Source: Bacteroidaceae bacterium (GTDB lineage Bacteria; Bacteroidota; Bacteroidia; Bacteroidales; Bacteroidaceae). Taken from it: a stretch of 64,000 nt of DNA. Of this stretch, positions 28,451 to 36,724 are shown in pieces (the stretch's first letter is position 1; every line of letters begins with the position of its first letter). Under the pieces are notes generated by a model. That model was not told where the DNA came from. It did not search any database and was given only the letters and a program-made list of their open reading frames with translations. The position numbers and the translations under genes were made by a program. The stretch is taken from NCBI GenBank assembly GCA_017631315.1, contig JAGBTN010000015.1, positions 62,001 to 126,000 on the forward strand. Direction: 5' to 3'.

Positions 28451-29440
28451 TTACTCTACGTTTATCTGTACGTTCAGTTTGCCATCCTTGTGGCTGCCTA
28501 TCACATCGAGCGACTTCACCACCGGGTAGTCGGGTGTCTTCTCATACGGATAGGTACCGCCATAGACGCCTACTTCGGTGCCATTGGTGCCGATGTATGT
28601 CTGCGAAGCCTCGTCGGTCAGGTGATAGTTTCCGGTGAAAAGGTTGTCCCATACCACCACTGCATCCGGTTCGTCCCATGGACCTGGGTCGGGAGCTACG
28701 CTCTTTATGTACCAAGAATCGGCAAAGCCCTCGCTGCCTTCCTTTACAAGACAGTGACTGGTGGTGTTTGTTTCGTTCACGGTGCAAACCTCGCTGATGA
28801 TGCAATTCTTGATAGACGAGTAAGCAACATCCAATTTGCCTTCAATAAAGCAGTTTTGCAAGTCATACTTTCCCGTTGAACTGTACGACAAACCTCCTGC
28901 CAAAATACTGTTTATACAGGTCACATTGGCATTCTCATATGCCCCAATAGCATACTCGCCATGGTCGATAATCGATTGTATTATTACTGCATTGCACTTG
29001 TAAATAGATAACCTCGTGGAACGATAGTTAGCATAAAAACGACATTTTGATATAAGTACTGTCTCTGATCCTGTTGTTCCTTTTATAGAAGGAGCGTAAT
29101 CTGATGTTGGACGTACAGTCAAGCCCTCCAACGACAAAGGATAGGAAGTACCTCCTGGGATTATGAAAGTTGTAGCATTATAATCTGCTATCGCTGTTTT
29201 ATCCATTCCTTCGCCTCTGATGGTGATGGCTTTGGATATTTCGCCTGCATTGAATTCGCCCGCGGAGAGTGTGATGATGTCGCCATCCACAGCGCCTTTG
29301 TGTGCTTCCACCAAAGCATCGGGGCCGTAGTATGCCTTGATGTTTGTGCCATGTTGCAGGGTGGCGACACGGCTGTCTTGTGCCATCGCTGCCATGCTGC
29401 AGGCAATGACGGTGAGCAATGAGATGAAGATTCGTTTCAT
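28451..29440 (-). CDS. Secreted right-handed beta-helix-like protein
   Basis: 329 residues with a signal peptide (MKRIFISLLTVIACSMAAMA). The opening GDIITLSAGEFNAGEISKAI and ITIRGEGMDKT are characteristic of pectate-lyase-like or NosD-like parallel beta-helix proteins. Repeated short strands follow (SLEGLTVRP, VLISKCRFYANY, VIIQSIIDHG, VTCINSILAGG, YDLQNCFIEGK). No catalytic residues of a known lyase family are recognised. It lacks the sorting tail of its partner at 27035 and is first in the two-gene operon. It may act on or bind polysaccharide, which is inference from the fold only. Confidence 0.75.
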   Translation of the reverse strand: MKRIFISLLTVIACSMAAMAQDSRVATLQHGTNIKAYYGPDALVEAHKGAVDGDIITLSAGEFNAGEISKAITIRGEGMDKTAIADYNATTFIIPGGTSYPLSLEGLTVRPTSDYAPSIKGTTGSETVLISKCRFYANYRSTRLSIYKCNAVIIQSIIDHGEYAIGAYENANVTCINSILAGGLSYSSTGKYDLQNCFIEGKLDVAYSSIKNCIISEVCTVNETNTTSHCLVKEGSEGFADSWYIKSVAPDPGPWDEPDAVVVWDNLFTGNYHLTDEASQTYIGTNGTEVGVYGGTYPYEKTPDYPVVKSLDVIGSHKDGKLNVQINVE

Positions 29441-30074
29441 ATCTATGTACTTTTGTGCCTCCTGCTCCCAAATTCGGCGTTAATAATAGGTTTCGTTCGG
29501 AAATAAAAAAGGCATGGGAGTTTCTACTTCTGCCCATCCCTGTTCTCAGGCCTTCGCATTGCCCCACTTCAAGGATAAGCAACGCAGCCAGCCCACGCCA
29601 AGCGACTATATAACCGGCAATGCCTTATTATATATAAGGTATTGCCAGAATACAATCTACCCACGCAGACGCTTAACGTTGCATTACCTTTGTGAAGTGT
29701 GTCTAAGTTGCGAAGTTAGAGAACACAGATGATAACGTCCGTAAACGCCTTTCCCCAGCCTCTACCAGCTTCCCCCGAGGAGGAAGACTTTCTTCACTCG
29801 CCCCGTCATTGACGGAGAGGTTGGAGGAGAAAGCCAGGATTCCATAAAGTTTTTCATGGCCCGCCCTGCCACGATGGGCTGGCTTGACCGACACAAAGTT
29901 ACGAAAAATGTGGAAACAACAAGGCAAAAAGTGAAAAATTCTCTGTTTATCACTGTATTTTGTCCGTCGCATGGCAAACACCGGCAGAACACCACGCGTC
30001 CTCTTGCCTCGAAGGACGCGTCCATTTTAGCAAGTGGACAGCAGGGGTGAAAACCTGCCACTCGTCGGGCTCCG
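29441..30074. other. Gene-free region with hairpins and repeat remnants
   Basis: No convincing gene is seen. It contains GGCAATGCCTTA facing TAAGGTATTGCC (about 29619-29649), and an isolated plus-strand TACCTTTG box (29685-29692). It also has a minus-strand TAACTTTG box (29894-29901) and an ACGCGTCCT/AGGACGCGT hairpin near 29996-30023. The block 29755-29845 is rich in CCTC/GGAGG and translates on the minus strand as LSPPTSPSMTGRV...FLLGGS, like the repeat near korA/korB. It looks like decayed repeat sequence. Confidence 0.5.
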
Positions 30075-30075
30075 A

Positions 30076-30163
30076 AACTTCTCGTGAGTAATTGCCAAAG
30101 TTCTGCAGAGAAGTTGGGCATTTTCTCTGCAGAAGTCGGGCAACTTCTCTGGAAGGTTGGGAT
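30076..30163. repeat. 22-bp phased TTCTGCAGAGAAG array A
   Basis: Four 22-bp units start at 30076, 30098, 30120 and 30142. Units 2 and 3 centre on TTCTGCAGAGAAGTT and TTCTCTGCAGAAGT with a GGGC spacer; units 1 and 4 are degraded. The array lies 3' of korB. Confidence 0.75.
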
Positions 30164-30205
30164 TTCATTCGCGTCTTGCTGGACAATTTTGCTGCATGTA
30201 AAAGC

Positions 30206-30241
30206 AAGAGGCGGCAGGGAACATTGTCCTTGCCGCCTCTT
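30206..30241 (-). terminator. Terminator of the kor operon
   Basis: AAGAGGCGGCA (30206-30216) pairs with TGCCGCCTCTT (30231-30241), followed on the minus strand by GCTTTTAC. It lies 20 bp beyond korB. Confidence 0.85.
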
Positions 30242-30261
30242 GTGGTTATGTGTCTTTGTGT

Positions 30262-31356
30262 TTACTTCACCTCCCAGATGTCGTTCGTCTCGAGCAACTC
30301 TGCGAAGTTGTGATACTTCTTCGCTGCTTTCACTTCCTCGATTTGCTGCCATACGCAGTCGTCGTATGTGGGTGCCTCAACGTCGCGTATCACACCGAGG
30401 GCAACGGGCCACTCCATCTCGGCAAGTTTCAGTTGCAAGGTATTGTCTTCGCACTTGGCGTCGTGAACCAGAACGTCGGCTTCTGTGTAGCATTTATGAA
30501 ATACTTGACCTTCGGCCGATTGGCCTTCGGTCGAGCCGTCCTCACCCAACTTTACGGCCTTCACGCCAAAGCCTTCCTGCACGATACCCCATTCGTTGTT
30601 CTCGCCGAAAAGCATCTTCTCGCCATGCTTCAGGTAGATGGCGTTCTTGGTGCGGCCTTCCTTCGAATAGACTGCATCGTGTGTGCCGTTGTTGAAGATG
30701 ACACAGTTCTGCAGGATTTCGCAGACGCTGGCTCCCTGGTGATTGTATGCCGCCTTGAGCACCTCGACGGTTCCGGGGGCATCGGTGGCAACGGCACGGG
30801 CAAAGAAATGACCTCTTGCGCCAAAGCAAAGCTCGGCAGGACGGAAGGGATCCTCAACCGTTCCGTAAGGCGAGGACTTGCTGACGAAGCCACGAGGACT
30901 GGTGGGACTGTACTGTCCCTTGGTCAAGCCATAGATGCGATTGTTGAGCAGAATCATGTTCAGGTTGATGTTGCGGCGGTTGGCATGTATGAAGTGGTTG
31001 CCGCCGATGGCCAGTCCGTCGCCATCGCCGCTGACCTGCCAGACGGCGAGATTGGGGTTGGCAACCTTGCAGCCAGTGGCAATCGCTGCAGCACGGCCGT
31101 GAATGGTGTTCATGCCATAGGTGGCCATATAGTGAGGCAAGCGGCTTGAACAGCCGATACCACTGATGACGGCAGTCTCGTGAGGCGCCACGCCTATCTC
31201 TGCCATTGCCTTGTGGAGGCTGGCAAGGAAGAAGTGGTCACCACATCCGGGGCACCAACGCGGCTGTCCCTTTTTATAATCGGCAGCCCCCCACCTGCTC
31301 CCCCCAAGAGGGGAGGGATTGGAATTTATTTGTGCTCGTTCCATATCTCTATTCAA
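30262..31356 (-). CDS. korB: 2-oxoacid:ferredoxin oxidoreductase, beta subunit
   Basis: 364 residues. With KorA it oxidises a 2-oxoacid (2-oxoglutarate is most likely) to the acyl-CoA with reduction of ferredoxin. The thiamine-diphosphate subunit is recognised by RWCPGCGDHFFLASLHKA near residue 33. The Mg/TPP motif GDGDGLAIGGNHFIHANRRN and LLNNRIYGLTKGQYSPTSP follow. The N terminus is odd: residues 13-25 (NPSPLGGSRWGAA) are encoded by a C-rich intergenic repeat, and no start codon lies between the repeat and the conserved DYKKGQPRW. The gene therefore uses a start upstream of the inserted repeat. Downstream of korA by 114 bp. Confidence 0.93.
   Translation of the reverse strand: MNRDMERAQINSNPSPLGGSRWGAADYKKGQPRWCPGCGDHFFLASLHKAMAEIGVAPHETAVISGIGCSSRLPHYMATYGMNTIHGRAAAIATGCKVANPNLAVWQVSGDGDGLAIGGNHFIHANRRNINLNMILLNNRIYGLTKGQYSPTSPRGFVSKSSPYGTVEDPFRPAELCFGARGHFFARAVATDAPGTVEVLKAAYNHQGASVCEILQNCVIFNNGTHDAVYSKEGRTKNAIYLKHGEKMLFGENNEWGIVQEGFGVKAVKLGEDGSTEGQSAEGQVFHKCYTEADVLVHDAKCEDNTLQLKLAEMEWPVALGVIRDVEAPTYDDCVWQQIEEVKAAKKYHNFAELLETNDIWEVK
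31284..31319. repeat. C-rich palindromic repeat, copy in korB
   Basis: GCAGCCCCCCACCTGCTCCC plus the following AAGAGGGGAGGG. It is read in frame as korB residues 13-25 and belongs to the same family as the block at 31479-31510. Confidence 0.7.
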
Positions 31357-31470
31357 TATTCTTCTTTATATTTTTCTACTACTTTATCTGTATCGAACAA
31401 TACTTGTTCTTCGGCAAAACTTATAACACTGAAATTCTGTACGTCCAATCATCGCGTCCCCGTTTTAGGA

Positions 31471-33324
31471 CTATTGTTCCTCCCCCATGGGGGAGGTTAG
31501 GAGGGGGCTTAACGCTTCTACCAATTCGCTGACCTTGAAGGGCTGGCCCTTTACCTCATTGTATTGCATGGGCACGAAGCCGTCTATCTTCATACGGAGC
31601 CAGCCTGCAAGTTGTCCCATGTTCTGTTCTGCCACCACAACCTTCGGATACCTGCGGAGCACCTCTGCTGTATTCTTGGGCAAGGGATTGATGTAACGGA
31701 AGTGTGCAAGAGCAACCTTCTTGCCCTGGGCACGCAGTTCGTCCATCGCCGCATGCAGATGGCCATAAGTGCCACCAAAGCCAACGATGAGGAGTTCTGC
31801 ATCGTCCTTGTCGCCCAAGACCTCGAGGTCGGGCACGGGAATGGCGTCTATCTTTGCCTGACGCTTGCGTGTCATCAGGTCGTGGTTCTCGGGATTTGTG
31901 CTGATGGCACCCGTCTTGTCGTCCTTCTCGAGACCGCCCAGGATGTGTTCGAAGCCTTCACGACCGGGCACAGCCCAGTAGCGGACACCGCTTTCGTTGC
32001 GCATATATGGTGTCCACGAGCCCTTGAGTTCCTCGGGAACATAAGGCGGATTGATGGCAGGATACTGCTTCAGGTCGGGAAGTTTGAAAGCTCCCGAGCC
32101 GTTAGCCACAAAGGCATCGGTCATAAGAATGACAGGCGTCATGTGCTCCAACGCTATCTTCGAGGCAGCATATGCCATCTCGAAGCAATCGGTGGGACTG
32201 GCTGCAGCAACAACCGGCATGGGGCTCTCGCCGTTACGACCAAAGAGAGCCTGCAAGAGGTCGGTCTGTTCGCTCTTCGTAGGCAAGCCGGTAGCAGGTC
32301 CGCCACGCTGCACGTCGAGCACCACGAGCGGCAGTTCCATGATGACAGCAAGGTTCATTGCCTCGCTCTTCAGGCAGATACCGGGACCACTTGTGCTGGT
32401 AACAGCCAATGCACCACCATAAGAAGCACCTACCGCACTTGCGCAGCCTGCAATCTCGTCCTCGCACTGAACGGTAATCACGCCAAGGCTCTTATGCTTG
32501 GACAGTTCATGGAGAACATCCGTTGCCGGTGTGATGGGATAGGAACCAAGGAAGAGTTTCAGTCCGGCCTTCTCGGCAGCAGCAATGAAACCATAAGCCG
32601 TAGCCTTGTTGCCCGTAATGTCCATGTAACGGCCAGGCACCTTGTTCTTGGTTTCCACACGATATACATTTGCCACGCTGCTGTGCGTGTTGTGTCCGTA
32701 ATCATATCCTGCCTGAATGACCTTGATGTTTGCCTCTGCCACTTCTGGCTTCTTGGCAAACTTCTCACGCAAGAAAGTAAACGCAATGTCGAGGTCGCGG
32801 TCGAAGAGCCAACACACCAGTCCAAGGGCAAACATATTTCGACACTTGCTGATGCTCTTGACGTCCATACCACTGTCCTTCAGACAATCCTTCACCATCG
32901 TCGTAAGAGGACAGGCAATCACTCTGTCGGGATCGATACCCATCTCGCCAAGATAGTCCTCGGTTTGGAACTGCGCCTTCTCCAAGTCCTTTGGTCCGAA
33001 GCTATCGGTATCAATAATGATGGCAGCATCGGGCTTGGCAAAACGATACTGCGTCTTGAGGGCAGCAGCATTCATAGCCACAAGCACATCGCACTGGTCG
33101 CCGGGTGTATAGACCTGTCCGGCACCGATGTGTACCTGGAATCCACTGACACCGGTGAGCGAACCCTGCGGAGCACGGATGTCGGCAGGATAGTCGGGGA
33201 ATGTACTAATACTATTGCCTACGGTAGCAGACACAGTAGAAAAAATATTTCCGGCGAGCTGCATGCCGTCGCCGGAATCACCAGAGAACCTAACTACTAC
33301 AGATTCTTTTTCCTTTATTTCCAT
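31471..33324 (-). CDS. korA: 2-oxoacid:ferredoxin oxidoreductase, fused gamma-alpha subunit
   Basis: 617 residues. The N-terminal gamma domain begins VVRFSGDSGDGMQLAGNIFS and spans to about 190. The alpha domain follows, with the pyrimidine-binding region near GAVGASYGGALAVTSTSGPG-like sequence (QCEDEIAGCASAVGASYGG) and LVVLDVQRGGPATGLPTKSEQ. The fusion is the usual form in Bacteroidetes. The last 14 residues (ALSPLLTSPMGEEQ) are encoded by a palindromic CCTCCCCCATGGGGGAGG repeat, so the native C terminus was probably slightly different. Together with korB it feeds ferredoxin in anaerobic central metabolism. Confidence 0.94.
   Translation of the reverse strand: MEIKEKESVVVRFSGDSGDGMQLAGNIFSTVSATVGNSISTFPDYPADIRAPQGSLTGVSGFQVHIGAGQVYTPGDQCDVLVAMNAAALKTQYRFAKPDAAIIIDTDSFGPKDLEKAQFQTEDYLGEMGIDPDRVIACPLTTMVKDCLKDSGMDVKSISKCRNMFALGLVCWLFDRDLDIAFTFLREKFAKKPEVAEANIKVIQAGYDYGHNTHSSVANVYRVETKNKVPGRYMDITGNKATAYGFIAAAEKAGLKLFLGSYPITPATDVLHELSKHKSLGVITVQCEDEIAGCASAVGASYGGALAVTSTSGPGICLKSEAMNLAVIMELPLVVLDVQRGGPATGLPTKSEQTDLLQALFGRNGESPMPVVAAASPTDCFEMAYAASKIALEHMTPVILMTDAFVANGSGAFKLPDLKQYPAINPPYVPEELKGSWTPYMRNESGVRYWAVPGREGFEHILGGLEKDDKTGAISTNPENHDLMTRKRQAKIDAIPVPDLEVLGDKDDAELLIVGFGGTYGHLHAAMDELRAQGKKVALAHFRYINPLPKNTAEVLRRYPKVVVAEQNMGQLAGWLRMKIDGFVPMQYNEVKGQPFKVSELVEALSPLLTSPMGEEQ
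31479..31510. repeat. C-rich palindromic repeat, copy at the end of korA
   Basis: CCTCCCCCATGGGGGAGG (31479-31496), an 18-bp perfect palindrome, continues TTAGGAGGGGGCTT. It encodes the last residues of KorA. Confidence 0.75.
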
Positions 33325-33412
33325 ATCTTTTTACAGTTGACAAGTAAACAAGTCGACGAGTTGTTGCCTCAAATCGTAACACCTCGCTCTTAACTATTCA
33401 CCTTACATGTAG

Positions 33413-33484
33413 TACTCCCGAGGGGAATCGAACCCCTATCTAAAGTTTAGGAAACTTCTATTCTATCCGTTGAACTACAGGAGC
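33413..33484 (-). tRNA. tRNA-Arg (anticodon CCT)
   Basis: 72 nt on the minus strand. The acceptor stem GCTCCTG pairs with CGGGAGT (two G-U pairs). The T arm reads GGGGTTCGATTCCCC, and the anticodon loop is TTCCTAA between GAAGT and ACTTT. CCA is not encoded. A TACCTTTG box at 33504-33511 is its promoter. Confidence 0.95.
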
Positions 33485-33503
33485 GCTATCAATTATTCGC
33501 GTG

Positions 33504-33511
33504 CAAAGGTA
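33504..33511 (-). promoter_or_regulatory. tRNA-Arg promoter -7 box
   Basis: TACCTTTG on the minus strand, 20 bp upstream of the mature tRNA 5' end. Confidence 0.65.
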
Positions 33512-33612
33512 TAACAAATAATTGAATTTCACTATGTGAACAATAAAAAAATAAGTTAAAAGTATCGGAGAACGGAGAAAGACACCTGAAGCAAAGTTCG
33601 GACAGAATGGGT

Positions 33613-35277
33613 TTAATGGCCGAACACACTGCCTCCGGCAAACTCCCGGAGCAGACTCGAAGGCGGAACCTGCTCGTCCGGGATACCTCGGAAATAAGTC
33701 AGGAACTTGCGCAAACGCGACGCCTCCGCATACTCCGGAGCACGCTCCGGCACTTGCTCCAGGATAGGCATCACCTGTTCTCGTATCACACCCAACTCGT
33801 AGAGCAATGCGCTGTTGAACATCGCATCGGCCAAACCCTGAAACGGGAAAATCCACTTCTCCTCGCCTGCCTTGACGCTTGGCGCACGACGTATGGTCTC
33901 CACAGCAGAATAACCACGATATCGATAGTCACGCAATATGCGACGCAGCAAACGAATGTCGTTTGTTGGGATATGGTTATGGTCGTCGAGTTGGACAGTT
34001 GTCAGCGTGGAGACATAAATACGATACTTGCTCTCGTCTGGAATCTGTTGTGTCAGCATGGGATTGAGCGCATGAGTGCCCTCCAAAATCAAGACATCAT
34101 CGGGGCCGATGCGTAACTTCTTTCCCTCGAAAACACGCTCGCCACTGGGGAAGTCATAGCGTGGCAGTTCTACCTCCTCACCTCGCAGCAGAGCGCTCAT
34201 CTGCTCGTTGAAGAAAGGAATATCGATGGCATCGACACGCTCGAAATCATAAACACCATTTTCGTCGCGAGGAGTATCGACCCTATTGACGAAATAATCG
34301 TCTGTGCTGATGGTGTGAGGACGCAAACCACATGCCATCACGAGGACTGCCAGACGCTTGGATGTTGTTGTCTTGCCACTGCTGCTCGGGCCTGCCAACA
34401 GGACCAAACGGGCATGTCGGGCGGCTATCTCGTCGGCAATGTTGCTAAGTTTCTTCAACTGGAGCGCCTCGCTGACATTTATGAGGTCGGTAGCATGGCC
34501 TGCTTCGACGGCCCGGTTCAGTTCACCGACCGTCTGCACACCCAATATTTTCTGCCAATGATGGTGTTCGCGAATAGTATCGAGCATCTTCTCATACACT
34601 TCCACCTCCTCCAGTCGCCATGGCTCCTGACGGGAAGGGATACAAAGAAGAAAGCCATCATAGAACTTAACAAGGTCGAACAAATGAATCTGACCGGTAT
34701 GGGTAAGCAAGCAACTGTAGAAATAATCGACGGTCTCGCCCAATTGATAGTAATATGTATAGAGTCTGTCCAAACCTTCCAGCAACAGAACCTTGCTCTT
34801 CATACCACGCTTGGCAAACATCTCGATGGCTTCTTCGGTAGGGCACTGCTTCTGGCAGATAGGCATATCGGCATCAATGATTTCCTGCATCCGGGCTTTA
34901 AGGCGATTTATGTCCTCCTTCTCCACCGGGCGGCCAAGTCGAAGTTTACAATAATAACCGCGACAAAGTGAACCGCCAATAAACAATTGAACTCCCGGGA
35001 ACACATCCTCCACTGCTTTGGCCAAGATCAGGAATAAAGAACGTGTGTAGGTTCGCATTCCACTCGATGATGTCAGCGAAAGAAATTCTACATCCTTATT
35101 GTTATAAAGGCGATAGTTCATGCCCTGCACCTTGTTATTGACAATAGCCGACACTGGTCCATAGTCCATCGTGAAGCCTGCAAGAGCATATACTTCGGAG
35201 AGCGTACTGCCCAAAGGCACACTTATCTGTCGGCCATTATTGCGACAGCGTATTTTTAATTCACTTCCCATCATCAT
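33613..35277 (-). CDS. Nucleoside kinase with N-terminal TGS-like and threonyl-tRNA-synthetase-like domains
   Basis: 554 residues. The N terminus (about 5-70) resembles a TGS domain (ISVPLGSTLSEVYALAG). A middle region resembles the editing domain of threonyl-tRNA synthetase. The C-terminal half is a uridine-kinase/phosphoribulokinase P-loop domain with LAGPSSSGKTTTSKRL near residue 295 and STDDYFV, then DVLILEGTHALNP. This composite is widespread in Bacteroidetes as 'nucleoside kinase'; the substrate is presumed to be uridine or cytidine. Its ATG overlaps the sirtuin stop (ATGA), so the two are translationally coupled. Confidence 0.88.
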   Translation of the reverse strand: MMMGSELKIRCRNNGRQISVPLGSTLSEVYALAGFTMDYGPVSAIVNNKVQGMNYRLYNNKDVEFLSLTSSSGMRTYTRSLFLILAKAVEDVFPGVQLFIGGSLCRGYYCKLRLGRPVEKEDINRLKARMQEIIDADMPICQKQCPTEEAIEMFAKRGMKSKVLLLEGLDRLYTYYYQLGETVDYFYSCLLTHTGQIHLFDLVKFYDGFLLCIPSRQEPWRLEEVEVYEKMLDTIREHHHWQKILGVQTVGELNRAVEAGHATDLINVSEALQLKKLSNIADEIAARHARLVLLAGPSSSGKTTTSKRLAVLVMACGLRPHTISTDDYFVNRVDTPRDENGVYDFERVDAIDIPFFNEQMSALLRGEEVELPRYDFPSGERVFEGKKLRIGPDDVLILEGTHALNPMLTQQIPDESKYRIYVSTLTTVQLDDHNHIPTNDIRLLRRILRDYRYRGYSAVETIRRAPSVKAGEEKWIFPFQGLADAMFNSALLYELGVIREQVMPILEQVPERAPEYAEASRLRKFLTYFRGIPDEQVPPSSLLREFAGGSVFGH

Positions 35278-35975
35278 AAACTTATGTTAAGTATAGAAAA
35301 CAGTTCCTTCATGCCTTCGCTGGCACCCTTCACGATGTGATGCACCTTCTCATTGCTGTTCCATGTAACAGGATTGGGGTCAATGAGATATATCGGTGTG
35401 CCGGGAGCGACGCAACGGGTAAGACCTGCAGCAGGATAGACATTGAGACTTGTGCCGATGACTATAAGCATCTCAGCCTTTGCACACTCCTCGGCAGCCT
35501 TTTCGATTTCGGGCACAGACTCGCCAAACCATACAATAAAGGGACGAAGCTGGCTTCCGTCGTCTGCAAGATCGCCGATTTTTACCTCAAGATGTTCTTC
35601 GTTGAGCGTCTTGACGTATCGGGAGTCGTTGGGCGAGATGCTGCTTGTGACCTTCATCAGTTCGCCATGCAGATGAATTATGTAACTGCTGCCGGCACGT
35701 TCGTGCAGATTGTCGACGTTTTGCGTAATGACTGTCACGGCGTGTTCGTCTTCCAGTTTTGCCACGAGCTCGTGCCCAAGACAAGGCTCCACCTCGAGAA
35801 GTTGCTTCCTGCGAACATTGTAGAAGTCCGTCACAAGTTGTGGATTGCGCATCCATCCCTCTGGGGTTGCCACGTCTTCCACGTTGTACTGGTCCCACAA
35901 ACCGCCATTGTCGCGGAAAGTGCTAATGCCACTTTCTGCGCTCATACCAGCACCGCTCAGTACCACAATTCTCAT
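35274..35975 (-). CDS. Sirtuin-type NAD-dependent protein deacylase lacking the zinc cysteines
   Basis: 233 residues. NAD-binding motifs GAGMSAESGISTFR (8-21), QNVDNLH (85-91) and the catalytic His103 in HLHGE are all present. Tyr52 and Arg55 (FYNVRR) match the class III pattern of E. coli CobB, associated with removal of acidic acyl groups such as succinyl. Between HLHGE and FIVWFGE, where most sirtuins have four zinc-binding cysteines, there is no cysteine. It is first in an operon with the nucleoside kinase. Confidence 0.92.
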   Translation of the reverse strand: MRIVVLSGAGMSAESGISTFRDNGGLWDQYNVEDVATPEGWMRNPQLVTDFYNVRRKQLLEVEPCLGHELVAKLEDEHAVTVITQNVDNLHERAGSSYIIHLHGELMKVTSSISPNDSRYVKTLNEEHLEVKIGDLADDGSQLRPFIVWFGESVPEIEKAAEECAKAEMLIVIGTSLNVYPAAGLTRCVAPGTPIYLIDPNPVTWNSNEKVHHIVKGASEGMKELFSILNISL

Positions 35976-36003
35976 AAATTCCCTTTTTTATGTTAAAGAC
36001 ATG

Positions 36004-36063
36004 CAAATATACTAAATTTTTTAAAGCATATATGCCTGGTATAGAGAAAAAGTTTTAACTTTG
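36004..36063. promoter_or_regulatory. Divergent promoters of the sirtuin and FKBP operons
   Basis: TATATTTG on the minus strand (36004-36011) serves the sirtuin gene. TAACTTTG on the plus strand (36056-36063) serves the FKBP genes. Confidence 0.65.
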
Positions 36064-36095
36064 CGCGGCATTTAACAATAATAATATAATATAGA

Positions 36096-36680
36096 ATGGA
36101 TAAAATAAGTTACGCTCTGGGGCTTGGCATCGGCCAACAGATTAAGAGCATGAATATCGAAAACTTCAGTATTGAAGACTTTGCGAAAAGCATCAGCGAT
36201 GTAATGGAAGACAAGGAAACAGCATTTACAAGCCGTGAGGCACAGGTAATGCTGCAAGAGTTTTTCCAGAAGAAGCAGAAGGAAGAGGCAGAGAAATTCA
36301 TTGCTGAAGGCAAAGCCTACCTCGACGAAAATGCCAAGAAGGAAGGTGTCACCGTAACAAAGAGCGGTTTGCAATACGAAGTACTCCAAGAAGGTACGGG
36401 CAAGAGCCCCAAGGCGACCGACACTGTTCGCTGCCATTACGAAGGACGTTTGCTCGACGGTACTGTCTTTGATAGCAGCTACAAGCGTGGAGAGCCCGCT
36501 GACTTCGGTCTGAACCAGGTCATCCCTGGCTGGACAGAGGGCGTACAACTGATGAAGGAAGGTGCAAAGTATCGCTTCACCATCCCCTACTTGTTGGCAT
36601 ACGGCGAACAGGGTGCTGGTGCAAGCATTCCTCCTTTCAGCACACTTGTCTTCGACGTGGAACTTATCAAGGTTCTTTAA
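36096..36680 (+). CDS. FKBP-type peptidyl-prolyl isomerase, no signal peptide
   Basis: 194 residues. An N-terminal helical dimerisation domain (about 1-85, DKISYALGLGIGQQIKSM) precedes the FKBP domain (about 100-194), marked by VRCHYEGRLLDGTVFDSSYKRGEP, VIPGWTEGVQLM and PPFSTLVFDVELIKV. It has no signal sequence and should act in the cytoplasm, catalysing proline isomerisation and chaperoning. It is the first of three related genes on this strand, with gaps of 44 and 138 bp. Confidence 0.94.
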   Translation: MDKISYALGLGIGQQIKSMNIENFSIEDFAKSISDVMEDKETAFTSREAQVMLQEFFQKKQKEEAEKFIAEGKAYLDENAKKEGVTVTKSGLQYEVLQEGTGKSPKATDTVRCHYEGRLLDGTVFDSSYKRGEPADFGLNQVIPGWTEGVQLMKEGAKYRFTIPYLLAYGEQGAGASIPPFSTLVFDVELIKVL

Positions 36681-36724
36681 TTCAGCACAAACGAAACATC
36701 AAATAAACTAAAAACACAAACGAA

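Noticed and set aside
29762-30352. A 196-codon minus-strand frame overlapping korB's end
   Set aside because: It runs through the korB terminator and the 22-bp array and has no family signature.
31357-31470. A small gene between korB and korA
   Set aside because: A 32-codon minus-strand stretch (ending KVVEKYKEEY) has no start codon; at most it is a fragment.
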